Shown here one piece after another: positions 44,170 through 56,900 of a stretch of 64,000 nucleotides of DNA (its first letter is position 1; every line of letters begins with the position of its first letter). The notes under the pieces were generated by a model. The model saw only the letters and a program-made list of their open reading frames with translations. It made no database searches and was not told the DNA's origin. The DNA comes from Membranipora membranacea (taxonomy: Eukaryota; Bryozoa; Gymnolaemata; Cheilostomatida; Membraniporidae): assembly GCA_914767715.1 (NCBI GenBank), contig OU612067.1, positions 15,753,001-15,817,000 of the forward strand, in the 5' to 3' direction. The position numbers were made by a program, and so were the translations under genes.

Positions 44170-45590
44170 TGAATTTCCAATGAAATGGAAAAGATCTCAG
44201 ATTCGCCCCCTCTCAAAAGTGTCCTGCCCTACTAAGTTCAAGGACTATAGGCCAATCACTTCTTTTCCATCCTAAGGTGTGCGAAGCCGCTATTATTGGA
44301 AAAATGAGAAGTAAATTAGAGGAGATCATAGAGCCCTCGCAGTTCGCGTACCAGCCTAATATAGGCACAGTGGATGCATTGATAACACTTTTAGATGATT
44401 ACACATCTGAACTAGACAACCCCAACTCTAAATTCATTCAAAGTGCTGCACTCGACTTTTCTAAGGCCTTTGACAGGTTACAACCAGCTATCCTCATAGA
44501 CAAGATGCACAAATATCAATTCAACACTAACATAACAGCTCCGGTATCCAGCTTCCTCTAAGACAGGGCACAGCGTGTCAAATATGGTGACCAGAAATCT
44601 AGCTACGCAGAGAGTAATGTCGGAGCACCCCAAGGTACTAAGCTGGGGCCAATACTGTGGCTCATCTATTCAAATGACCTTGCAGTACCGGGCTCTGAAC
44701 ACATTAAATATGCAGACGATGTAACATTCTACACCACAGTTACTTCCAACTTGGAGTCGTCTGCTATTGCTGCTGCTATATTATCTACCCAAAAATGGGC
44801 TGATGAAAAACGCTGAGAAGTCAGAGTTGATGAACACCTGCCTAAATTACAAGCACAACTATAGTGATGATGTTGTTGTTGATGATGAATTGATGCAACC
44901 TAATGCTTTCACCAAATTCTTGGGAATTTCTATCAATGATAAACTCTCTATGCATATCGATACATTAGTAACAAAATGTAACACACGATTGTTTTTAATG
45001 CGTAAATTGAAATCCATAGGTCTTGACAGCGATGGCTTGAGGACTTTTTATCTTAGCAACATCCGTCCCATTATCTGTTATGCCTCGCCTGCATGGTTTT
45101 CCCTCATTGGTGACACAAACTGTGAAAGATTAGAGCGTCTCCAGCGCTCAGCCTCAAAGATTATACTGCCTGATCATGACTATGAAGATCGGCTAGGAAT
45201 GTTATGCATTCCCTATCATCGCAATTTTCTCTTTGATAGCTCATACAGTCACTTCACAAAGGTTTCAAACGGTGAATCCCATCCATTTTATAGTCGCTTA
45301 AGTTTTAACAGTAACAGAACTTCCTCTCGAGCCAAACAAGTATTCCTTCCAAAACGATGCAGAACCACAAAGAGGTCTAATAGCTTTTTTAACTATTTTA
45401 TGACCTATCATGATAATGGCCTTGTGTATCGTACTTAACCGTACCTAACTGCAGTATATCATTTTAGTTATGTATTTTTATTTTTGCAGCTACCAGTTTT
45501 TTAACCCACACTTAAGTACATTCCATATCATCTCGTATACATGTATATTGAGTATGGCAGAATATAATACAATACAATTACAATTACATT
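44170..45590 (+). mobile_element. Degenerate CR1/Jockey-like LINE
   Basis: Reverse-transcriptase motifs are in order: DFSKAFDRL (motif A, about 44454), GAPQGTKLGP (about 44620) and KYADDVTFY (catalytic DD, about 44710). They are followed by the C-terminal region (FLGISINDKLSMHID...IICYASPAWF, 44920-45110). A stop near 44562 and a further break near 44815 interrupt the frame, and the 5' part is missing. The 3' end has a repetitive ATACAAT tail (about 45565-45590). Confidence 0.88.
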
Positions 45591-45599
45591 CCTCTAGTG

Positions 45600-47005
45600 A
45601 GCGCAGTATTCATAAATGCATTAATTTCAACAGGGAATAACTAACTTCCCTTTACATTCGATTCAAAGGCAATTGACAGATTTCTGTTCGTTGTGTTGAT
45701 TTCACAATTTTATTTTGCTGGGGATACCGGCGTCAAAATCCATGTAACAAGTCTAAAAGCTGAGTTTCATACATTGTTGAGTAGAAATGCCATAATGTTG
45801 TATTCCACCCTCAGAACCGGAATCACGAGGGGGGTTTTCTGGGGGGGGGGGGGTGTGGCGGCCGTGATGCATTATAGAGTTACAATTATGAAGTAGATAA
45901 AGGGTTTTCTTTTACTAAGTACCGTTCTGGTCCTTTATTGTCTGTTATAACGTTTCATGGTGGGAAAACTCCATGTACATAAAAATGCATAAGAGGTATT
46001 TTCTAACTAACACAATAATAAGACTTGAAAAATATGAGAAAGAAAAACCAACCTCGCTGTGGCTCTCTGTATCACGGTTACCAATACAATATATAAATAC
46101 TCTGAAACCCACAAAATACCATGGATTAAAAACTGAATTTAAAATGGTGAAAATGGTGATACTTTGTAATACAGAGAATAATACAAAAATACGACATCGC
46201 ATATGAAAATTACAAGATAAGTATGATACGGTTAAACAGTAATAAATTTTACACACATCATTACTGACTGCAACAATACGCAGATTGATGTGCGCTGAAT
46301 AAAACACTGGTTCAGAAACACCTCTGCTCAAGGCGATGCTAGTGAGTACGGCTGCTTCGGTTAAACTACATTCTTAGATGTATGGACAGCGGCAGTCGTA
46401 AAATTATTACATTTGATAATTGTTTTACATTAACATCAGAAAAAATATCAACTGGTGTGTCTGGAGATTGATATGACACTGAACCTAATTAGTTACTGTG
46501 CTGTCAGAATACAATGAGAGAAAACAAAGCACTAGCAAGATTGGTGATAGCTTTAACTGTAACTGAAATTCGGAGTAAATAGCCGCGCCTTAAAACCATG
46601 GGCACACTGCCAACCCAATTGCTGGGACGTGCCAGCACGGGGGAAACAACTTTTTCCAAAATCGATGTTACATTGCATGCTATTAGTTTGTGGTAAAAAT
46701 TGTGTATATTTCGAGTTAATACTTTGGATATCTCATCATGATCTCGTTGGCTTCTCATAGAAATAAACAATCACTTACACTGTGCTGCCAAAATATTAGA
46801 ATTAAGCTAGACTTCATTTCATAAATCCTCTACTGATTGACATTGCCTTAGATTCCACCCCAACCTGAGGAAAATTTGCATTGGAAAGAGGTCCAGAACA
46901 TCAGACAGCAGATTCAAAATAACCTCAATTGAATCAGGGTCAGTATTGCTGTATATTTCAGTAGTCTTAGTCCAGAGTTGAAACTTCCCTTGCACATGAG
47001 TGAAA
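45600..47005. other. Intergenic, no gene seen
   Basis: Contains a poly(G) run near 45841-45852. Open frames on both strands (for example 45945-46331) lack any recognisable feature. Confidence 0.45.
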
Positions 47006-47013
47006 GTGTTACC

Positions 47014-47419
47014 CAGGGGCGTATATTCTAAATAATTTCACTCACTGACTTTTTAGAGATGAGCATAATGATGGGGCTCAGCCCGATCCACACGCCGTAG
47101 GCGTGGGGGGGAGGGTGTGGGAGGGGCGCTTAAGCGCCCTCCCACACGGAAATTTTTGCATATCGGTAGCAAAATAGTGCAAGCAGAGAGGTATTTCAAT
47201 AGCTCACTGAGCTGTTGGGTACTTTCAGAAAACAACTCAATAGCAGTAGAAGATTACGGTGAAAATGCTCCAGTTATAAAGCATTAATTTGAAAAAAAGC
47301 TGACCTTGATGGGATTCGAACCCACAACAATTTTATTAACAGGGATTAATAGGCAGACGCTCTACACACTGAGCTATTCAGCCACTCACGTGGGCCGTGA
47401 GTGGTAATATACGCCACTG
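47014..47419. mobile_element. 406-bp hAT MITE carrying a tRNA-like sequence
   Basis: Ends CAGGGGCGTATATT and AATATACGCCACTG are inverted repeats with one mismatch, fitting the hAT rule. The 8-base duplication GTGTTACC is at 47006-47013 and 47420-47427. Inside are a 33-base near-perfect palindrome (47115-47147) and, on the minus strand, a tRNA-like stretch. There is no coding capacity. Confidence 0.9.
47299..47383 (-). other. tRNA-like sequence inside the MITE
   Basis: On the minus strand it reads TAGCTCAGTGTGTAGAGC (D-arm, A box) and GTGGGTTCGAATCCCAT (paired T-arm with a perfect B box). The acceptor arms pair partly (GCTGA/TCAGC). The anticodon arm does not fold and the spacing is too long, so a working tRNA is unlikely. 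Confidence 0.6.
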
Positions 47420-47427
47420 GTGTTACC

Positions 47428-48118
47428 TGATACATCTTCGCAAGATTTGGACTCACGATTGTAGGCTTGCTTGTATTTGGGCCTTCTGTGTCACATCATG
47501 GTTACTATTTGTCCAATGCAAGCATGAAAAATGAACAAACAAAGAAAGTTTTGTGAAGGAGATAGAGAAGACAATGCATATGCAATATGCTGCCATAAGT
47601 TAAAATTCTGCAGGACAGTCCATAATGGTTCTTTGAACCAACAACTCCCACCGGAATAAAAAGTTTAATTTTACTATGCCAATTTAAAGGTTCATCTTTT
47701 CTTGACCTCTTAACAATGCCAACAGCTGGAGGTTTCCATTCTTAAACCATAACCCTCATCCCAGTTTTGTGTGTGATAGCTCCTATGTGGCAGATATATC
47801 TAGGTTTAGAAGGGTATGGCTCATCGTGCAATCAACCAGTATGGGACTGCAACAACACACATCATAACAAACACAGCTAGTCACTTACAACCAATTACAA
47901 TACCATAGCCTCACATCTTAAAGTATCAGACAGTCAGGAGGGCAGTTCAATCAACCACATTGCTACAGAATGAATACATTACGTCCTGTCATAAGTTTTG
48001 GGTGTAATCAACCTCAGTGGTTTATTTTTAAGATTTACCCTCTTCTCGATTGAAAGGTGGATAAACTATAAATATGAAAGATTATAAAAATAGTAGTAAT
48101 TGATTATTTGTAATCTCC
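47428..48118. other. Intergenic, no gene seen
   Basis: Between the MITE and the tail exon of the short CUB receptor. It probably includes that gene's 3' untranslated region. Confidence 0.45.
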
Positions 48119-51100
48119 TCAGCCGTAGAGCTCATTTTCCACCATCTCTACCACATTCTCATCACTATCACTTTGCTCTGATGTCACAACTCCTCTTACA
48201 ACTCCACTGTCATCTGTATCTCCTTCACTCATCCTACAATATATGTCATACAAATTTGTAGTCGCAATTCAACTGATGATCACTTCAGCATCAACGCTGA
48301 AAGCATCAATCTTGATTCACATTTACCTCCAGCAAGAATTTTTACATTATCCCGGATACCATGTGGTGAGCAAAGCACACGACAACACATAGTATGTTTG
48401 CTTGAGATTACAAGAGAAGAGCCATTGTGAGGCCGTATCACGATGTGGCCTCAAGAGTAATAACAATGTCATTTAGTGATGGCAAACGTGGTTAAATATT
48501 CTTGACTCACTTATGCTGACGCAGCTGTGGCGGCATATGGTCATAGTTAGCAGACAAACTAGAGACTTAAGTAAAACGCCTGGATGTAACAAGTCACTTA
48601 CTGTTGCCTTTGGGATGGATTTGTTATTTCATAAGCTAGCCGATAATTGTTACTGCCGTTGTTCTTCTGATAAGAGTAGTCAGCTACATTAGAGGTGTCG
48701 CCAGCAGGAGAGGAGCTTTCGTTTCCCCTCGTCTTTCTAATTTGAAGAAATTTGAAAATGTGTTTCATTCATTGGCATAAAGTTTCAGCAAATAATTACC
48801 ACGCAGGAGAAGGAAAGGCCAATGTGTGGTAAGAAAATTCCCATCTGATATGTATGGCTCCATGGAACATTATACAAATTTATGTCAACCTAGCATGGGC
48901 AGTAATTAAGTATCTTGGGTATTTGCAATGAGTAAACCAGTCTTACCTTTTTCTCATGATAAGAAACGAGACAACTGCAATGATTATCAATATAAGAACA
49001 ACTCCCCCTACACTCAGGCCAACGGTGAGGGGTTTTCCCTTGCCAGTACCTGTAATAAATATATTAACCATGCGAGATCACCAAAGATGAGGTCGGACAG
49101 ATTCTTGATGCCCAACCTGATTATAAAAGGAGCTATAGTACTCAAGCTATAAAAGGAGGGTGATAGCTTCCTACCCACAATGCATCTTTAACCTGGCTTT
49201 CCCAAAAATATCAGGTTAACATGAAATTCTATTAATTAAAATGCTGGGATGAATGCTATATGTTGGAGCTGAAAACAATTTTTTAGGGTTGATGTATTAA
49301 ACAACTAGGTGGATCAATTTTATTCATGTATCAAATTATTCTCTGATTCTTCAGCTCCGTAATGATGTGCTTCTTTAGAAAATTGGTCCACTCTTAGTGC
49401 ATTTTATATCTATCGCAGTAGAGGCCTTCCCGAAAACGCTCACATCAAGCCAGGCTAACGTTTTGTGACGTCAGAGAGCTGTTTGAGTGATCAGCCTATT
49501 GTAAAATCAAAACAAACAGAGCTATCTTGTATTCAATACAGCAGAAAATCCATGGTGCTGATTTTCATTTTCCACTATGAGCCTATGCACCCACATCTCA
49601 ATTGCAACCTCATGGAAGGGCACTGGCATCCCCATCCCCAAATTTGAGATATGATGGTCTAAAAAGTCAGCTTATTTGTGTGATTTCTGCAAATTTAGGT
49701 CAACACAGAGCACCCAACTAAGGCTATATTGTGTAGTAAGGTATTCTATGAAAGGCCCCAATTGAATACAATACTCCACTGAGATCCACTGGCTAAGTAA
49801 ACAAACTTGGAATTTTATATTACAACAAGCACGGGTGTGTGTGTGTGTGTGTGTGTGTGTTCCATTGAGAATAGATGACACATACTATAAACTGAGGTAA
49901 GACGCAGGTCAGATAATAAAATAATCCAGCGATAGCTGAGTCATCAGCTGCACGAAGTTAGTGAAAATAAGGCGAAGGGAAAGGAGATCAAGAATTTTTA
50001 GACTTTAGCATTCCAATATGTTATAGCTTTAGACTTTAGATAAAGCTTTAGACATTGTGTTACTGTTCTCATATTCTTGAAACTGACCAGCTTATAGTAT
50101 GCCTTATGTATAATTATGTGAACTTGACTAAAAACTTTCGGCGAGGACCTGCTGTTTGCCATCCATTGTATATTTATAATTGGAGATTTTTAATTGATAA
50201 AACTTTATCAGCAGACAAAAATTCTATGTGATGATAAAATTCTAAATAATGTGCTGGGTAGATGGCGAGCCGAGGTAAATCCGAAAAATACTGTGCTGCG
50301 GCTAACTGTGACAAACATTCTTGATTTTTTGTAAAAAAATGGCCAGAACACAAAACATCAACCAAGACACAAATTTTTGCTGGTTATGTAAATCAAAATC
50401 TATTTGTCATCAATTATTGTAATGTCCATTGAAATATTATTGTCATTCCGCTTGAGAAACAAGCCTACCTCTGCATGCATATCCTCCACGGTCAGTTCTT
50501 GTGAAGAAACATATTCCTTCACCATCAGTTGCCTGCCCTATTCCCCTTGAATGGCCCCAGAAGCTTCATTTTCTGAATCAACAGATTCGTCACTTGGATA
50601 ACATCAGTTATCTGACGACATTGTTGCCATCGAAATATTTTGCCCAAAACTAAGGATCGTAAATTTAATAACGTGTGTTGAATAATGTTAGACAAATTGA
50701 TCGTCGCTAATAAACTAACTCTGACTTTGTGAATTGTATCATTCTATGGTCATGGATGTTTATACGATGAGCATATCACAGAGTAAGGATATATCCTTAC
50801 TCTGTGAGCATATTTTGCAGTCATCGATGAGGTAATTTATTATGAGCCACAATAATGTTTGTTTTGACAGCAATGTGATATTTTATGTGGGGAGAGCCTT
50901 GTCAAAGATTATAAAACATTGGCCATGTCTCTCTCTCTTTGCAATCCCTCTGTATAGAGTATGATGTCTGCTTGCTATTTGTGGGTCCTTGAGTGACTGT
51001 GTAGTCCTATCCTTGATCTACATAGTTTTCCACAATGGGTGAATTTGAAGGCGTCACTCTCGCCTATGGATGAGCCATGTAGACATAACCGCATCCACTA

Positions 51101-52576
51101 GGATACTGTGTGTAGTCAACAAAGATGTTGATGTGTGACCTATTTAGCTAAAGTTGTTGAGGAATTTCTATCAACACAGCGCACTAACAGCTCTGTGACG
51201 TCAAATATCACACCCTTATCAGGGTTAATTTTATGCGAGCGTTTTTAGGAAGGCCTCTACTGCGATAGATATATAATGCACTTAGAGTGGACCAATTTTT
51301 TAAAGAAGCATATCATTACGGAGGTGAAGAATCAGAGAATAATGTGATGCATAAGTAATATCGAGCCACCTAGTGGTTTAATTCTTAGACATAGGATCGG
51401 ATAATAAAGATATTCTCTGGTGGGGAATAACTTCGACTCAGAAAACCTAGGATGCTAGTGGAACATCCACGCAGCAAACCTGATATACCAACCCCTAAAC
51501 TTACTTTAAATGAGATTCGAGTCTGTACATACCTTTTGATCCTGAGGAGTCTCCTTTTGATAAAGTTGCCATCTGGCCACTGACTGATGATTCGGTGCTT
51601 GTGCTTGTAGTAGTTGGAGCTGGAATAACTGTAAAGTAACATAAGACCATACCCATAAAATTCATACTTTTTTGTTCTTGCTGTACATCTTGTTGGAAAT
51701 TTTTTGCTGAAATTCGCTAGGGTGTATCATTTCCATATTTTCACATTATTCCTGACTCACCAATATATCTCAGCTTGAAGCCTCTGCCTCGAGAGCCGGG
51801 AGTATTGTTGGTAACAAACCGGAATTTTACTTCGTTCAGTCTGACAGTTAATGTGATATCTTGTTTGAGTGACGGAGGACGTCCACTGGCACCACAAAAT
51901 CTCCTACTTGTCACACTGCCTGTGATGGCTAGATAATCCTTATCACAACTTGTTCTGGATCCATGATGGTACATTTTGAACGCACTGAAGTTGATGACCA
52001 CTTGTTGGTTTGCTTGTAATCTGGACAAAGTTATTGATGAGTCTATATTGAGGCCATAGTTTGTACTACCATAGTTCCAATGGCTGATTAAGTAACCTTC
52101 AGGTTCACTTACAACGTTTATTCCTCCATCTCTATTGCCACTCTCTGGACGCAGGGCCGTATCTGTACATGAAATTATAATAAAATGTCAGGCATAAGCT
52201 AGTCTAAGTGCTCAGTCAGCTGCAATGCAAGTGACATTACAATATCAACTCATTTTCTAAGGGATGGATAATATAATGCCATTTACATGCATTGCAGCCG
52301 TCTAAGCACTCAGGCTAGGCATTAATCAACAGATTTGTATCCCTTTGACTTGACTGATGTTGTATCTTATAAGGGTCGTGTAATACATAAGTCCCAGGAT
52401 TTAAAAACCGGTAGTCGCGTTATCTGACATGATGTGAACGGCTGAGACAGCCTGATGCTGATAGATATATAAATGTGAGTTGAAGATTAGAAAGTTTTAC
52501 CTGCTGCCTGTGTTCGTCTACTATTCAGGGCAGATACAATGAGTAGTGTAAAGATAGCGTAAGAAGAATAACCCAT
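48119..52576 (-). CDS. Short CUB-domain receptor with tyrosine tail; apparent 2-base frameshift
   Basis: Six exons: 52501-52576 (signal peptide MGYSSYAIFT...), 51761-52160 (CUB), 51533-51628 (Ser/Thr linker), 48947-49049 (membrane segment, VGGVVLILIIIAVVSFLIM), 48602-48736 (tail with YSYQ and YRLAYEI) and 48119-48233 (tail ending VENELYG). The CUB module keeps the second disulphide pair and shares NIDSSITL and FKLRY with the copy at 62353. Splice phases agree except at the start of the CUB exon, where the sequence is 2 bases shorter than its paralogue around 52140 (GAGTGGC against GAGAATGGC). Taken literally, the frame is broken there. It could be a recent pseudogene, an assembly error, or use another first exon. 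Everything downstream is in frame. Confidence 0.78.
49290..51390. repeat. Inverted repeats (about 200 bp) within a receptor intron
   Basis: About 49290-49490 matches the reverse complement of about 51180-51390: shared blocks include ATTATTCTCTGATTCTTC, TCCGTAATGAT, AAATTGGTCCACTC and ATCGCAGTAGAGGCCTTCC. The 1.7 kb between them has no coding content. It may be a foldback-type element or two copies of a MITE in opposite orientation. The boundaries are approximate, and I saw no clear target duplication. Confidence 0.75.
49834..49861 (+). repeat. (GT)n microsatellite
   Basis: A GT run of about 13 units. Confidence 0.95.
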
Positions 52577-53909
52577 CCTCAGACTTCAGTTTTCACAATC
52601 ACTGAGAATTGAAGATATAAATCCAATATGCTGTTTGCAGCACTTGAACGGCGTTATGTCGTCTCTTTGCAGTCTTTTAAAAAACTTAAACTAAGACTGA
52701 ATCTGCACAAGCATTCACTCAGCTAGTGATATTTTCTTTTCACGCTGATTTCTTACTGTAATCTCTTGTCCTTTTCTCAATGCTCTTTTCATGCCAATTT
52801 ATTCATGCTCATACTCTATGTAAACTTCCCTTTTCATATCAACTAATGTTCAACTTCCCTCTACATCAAGTGCAAAAAGTAGAGATGGAATTAAAATCGC
52901 AAATTCTAATTGAGCAGTGGATAACTTTTAAACTTGTCAAAACCAATTGTGTGAATTTCAATAGTTTACATAACCACTTCCCTTTTCTATCTTGAGACAT
53001 TGAACCAGACAAATTGTTCGAGATACGCAGAAATTGTAGATGACATCACAATTCATCACTTCCCCTGGTTGGGCGGAGTATTGAGCAGACTTAATAAAGT
53101 GAAATTCAATTTTCTCACCCTTTCGGCTAGCAGTGGGGGAACGACTCCACAAGGCTGACCATACGATATAAGAGCACACATACTTATTAATCTCAATTGG
53201 CTTCGCTGCCAAACTTGAACACTTATGGTACAAGTGGCGTACTCAGTATTGAGGGTATATGCATAATTGGCATTGTGCACCAATCATAGCTTTTCCAAAT
53301 TAGATTGTTAGTGTTTTAGATAGCCTTCATAAAAGTGATCTCAAGTTCCGAGGTTCCCGCTGATCCCTAGCTACATAGCCGTAGGAGGTGAGGGAGGGGG
53401 TGGAAAGGGAGGGGGGACTTTAATCAGCCAACCAGATTATTGAGATAGAAGGCACTTCGGAGTGTCTATTTTCTCCAGTCAAAGAAAGACTGATGAGAAA
53501 GCTTGGTGGCAAGGTTTACAAAATCAATATTTCACTCCGCAAATAAGAAGTCACTATGAGGATAAAGAGTGACTGGAGAAATAACTTGGTGGAATGGGTT
53601 AAAATAATCATGTTATTGACATTTATTTCTCTGAATTAAACTAAAAATATAAAAATAAAAATACAATAAAGGTAAGCTTTTATAGATACATATAGATTTG
53701 GATAAAAAATAAAATGAGTTTGAAAATCTTAGGCCTTAGTTAGGAAATCTAAGTCCCACCTCCTTCAACAATACAAATATATTATAATAAAGATGATGGT
53801 CAGTCATTTATTGAGATTTGAGCAAGTCTCCTTCTTTAGAAGTCAGATTTACATTTGGTTATGGCAGTGCTTCGCAGAGCTTCAACAAAACTGAAGTTGT
53901 CGCAGGCGT
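52577..53909. other. Intergenic between two leftward receptors
   Basis: A TTTATATC box about 40 bases upstream of the ATG at 52576 may be the promoter of the short CUB receptor. A G-rich tract lies at about 53390-53420. No gene is seen. Confidence 0.45.
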
Positions 53910-56900
53910 TTATTGGGGAACATTCAAAGTCAAAGCTAAAACTTTAGGCACCATATATTCATCTTCGCTGTTTTGAAAGTCATTCACACTCCCACTATCT
54001 AACTGGTGATAAAGATTGGAGATACTCGATCCATGAAGGTCAGATGTACTCTCAACCAGTGCATAGCTGTTGTTGTTAATCGACAAAAGTGGGTTTGCTA
54101 TAGTATCATACACATTTACCTCATTAGATATTGGCGTTGTAGCTGTAAAAAAAGTTTGAAGCTGGAGTAAAGAGTGACAAGCACCAATTGCATTAGATAT
54201 ACCATCAATTAAACCTCTATATGCCAATAGGAATGCAACTAGCGCTGCCCCAGATAAAAATTAAAAGGTTGATCAGCAAACTATACAGCCCACTGGTCAA
54301 CTAAACACAGAAAACTCGTATCACACTGCGTAAGATAGCCTCTCTTATGCCAATGCCCGCTTGAGATAAGAATGAAGAAATAAATAAGTGGAAGACAAAC
54401 GTAAAACATGCTGGATGAAACTCAAGTCCTAGTACTTCCTTGTGCTGTTTACCTCACCTCCAAATAAGGTTTCAGTCTCATCTAAATTCATCAGGCACAA
54501 GTTTCAGTGTGGCTGAGGTCGTAATGTTTTGAGGTGAAACCGAAAGAAATTGTAAGAACATACTCACCTGGTGTTCCAGTGTTGTCCTCTACTGTGTTGA
54601 CTTCTGAAAGCTCTGTCTCGGATGTGGCTCTATAACAAAATTACATAAACATATGTATATATATATATATATACTTTTATTGTCAGCAACAATTCATTAT
54701 CACTAATGTTTTATTACATCATGCTGCAGCAGAATATCTTGATTTGATAACACCACTGGTAACTTTGCAAGACAAAAAATAGCTTGGTTATTACTTTTTG
54801 TTAAATCATCTGTCTTACTGAAGATTTAGCTATTAATGTTTTTCACGTTTCTCTTGCAAATTCATCGTTTTCAGCGGAAATTTCTGGGGGTTGTCTGAAT
54901 ATGTTCAAGCAGGAGACATCTCAAGCTATATATAGTAGTTCAATGAAAAATACAACCATTGATACGTTGATATGATAAAAAAAGTAGAATACCTGTTCAC
55001 CTTGTTGTTTCTGACATGCTTTGACATTAAGATAGAAGTGGTAATGATGAAACCTAGCCAGCCGACACAACAAACTATCACAACAATGGTCATATGATGA
55101 GATTGGTGTCTACCCTCTTGTTCAACTACAGATTTTTCAGTATTTTCTGTACCACCTATATTGGAAGAAAAAATATAAGGTGAATGATTCAGCTCAGCTC
55201 ATGCTTTTATTATGGGTAGAGTAACTACCGACTGACTCAAGTGTGCCTGTATTTTAGGCCTGTACTGGTCTTGAATTGTGATATTACCAAACAGCTAGTC
55301 ACACAGAGTCATCGTTTCTAGAATATATTCCTAGCAATTTCGAGAGAGGTCTTAATTTTTATTGTGTCATACAATATATCGCATCGAAAGGACCCTAAAG
55401 CGCTGTGACCAACTTAACAGATGAAACAGATGAAACATAGCATAAATGTAATCAACAATTAAACTACTTACCAGTATAACACTGAGCCTCTCCAAGCCAT
55501 GTTCCATTATAAAGACATACAACCTTCTTTGTCAGCGGAAGGGAGGAGTTATTGGTGCATGTGTACTCTACCAGATCTCCTCCATGATAACGAGACTTAT
55601 CTGATGTCTGGAAAACTCCACCATTGATAGCAGGTAGGGTAGTACATTCCCCTGCAAACGGTTTTATAAAATATTTATACAAAAGTTATTTTTTCGTCAG
55701 AATAACTGTTTATTTCCCTATGTTGTTAACAAAACATGTTACCATTTCAATTTTTTGGCACAACCAAGATAGCGATGTGATTTCAATTACGAAATGTGTC
55801 ATGAAAAATTTTTCACAAAGGAAAGTCATAGGGTAGCGTATACAAGGTTACATCACATTTCAATTGATATTTTAAATTTCCTCATCTGATTAGTAAATTG
55901 GAATCACTAACAAACTGTCAAATTTCACCCTGAACAAATCTAAACATAATTCATAATGTTATAATCTAAACATAATTCATATAATTCATATAACCTAAAC
56001 TGAATTCAATGACTAACAGGAAAAGACTTACTATTGGTTGACAAAAACAGTATGTAAAAATCACATGTTCATTTCCACATGCGCATGGATACAATATGAT
56101 GGTGGGATAGTCCCAATATCTAGCTGTGCTGTCTTCTTAGATTTTGTTCAATCTTGACACCATCCAAAACCATGTGAGTCCCGGAATGTATTACAATATT
56201 GGATGCGCTTTTTATTGGTATGTGTAACTTTTCTGGCCTGACAATGATGACTCGCTCACGTTCTACATCAGTGCATCGCCCAAGTACTAGCACTTAGTCT
56301 ACATTTCTGCAATTATAGCAGTAGTTTATTGGGTCAATGTACATGTTCGGATATGTGAAATGAGTAGTTTTGGCCGTCATTGACATTGACCAATTACCAA
56401 AACCTTTGTGGCTATTCACATGATTTGGTTTTGTAATTACTATCAATATTTGAGTGACATTAATAGCAAAAACAACAAATATCTGGAAAATAAATTAATG
56501 GAAATCATATCAAGCTTAGATTACATCCTAGCATGAATATTAATAGCTTTTCTTAAAACCATGTCGATTATTTCGGGTCAATATATTTGCACACGCCTGA
56601 TTCTATGAGTCAAATTTGGCAAATTTTTCGATGTGGAAAAGGATTGAAAATTTCTCTTTTCATACTTTGTATTTAATGGGGTAGATATATCAGCTAAGGT
56701 TACAGGGAATTCAATCAGACTTATGTTTATTTCACATCCTAGTGGCTTCCTTTCAGCCAAACTACAGGCTCATTTCTGATGGAGCGAAGGTTTAAATTGG
56801 TGGGGATGTCCATTTATAAACATTTGCGGATTGAACAAAACACCATCGGTATAAATATCTGTGTCTTGCCCATCGAGCTACAGGTATGGAACACCCACGT

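Noticed and set aside
47053-47235. 60-residue Pro/Arg-rich frame
   Set aside because: It translates the GC-rich palindrome of the MITE and has no other support.
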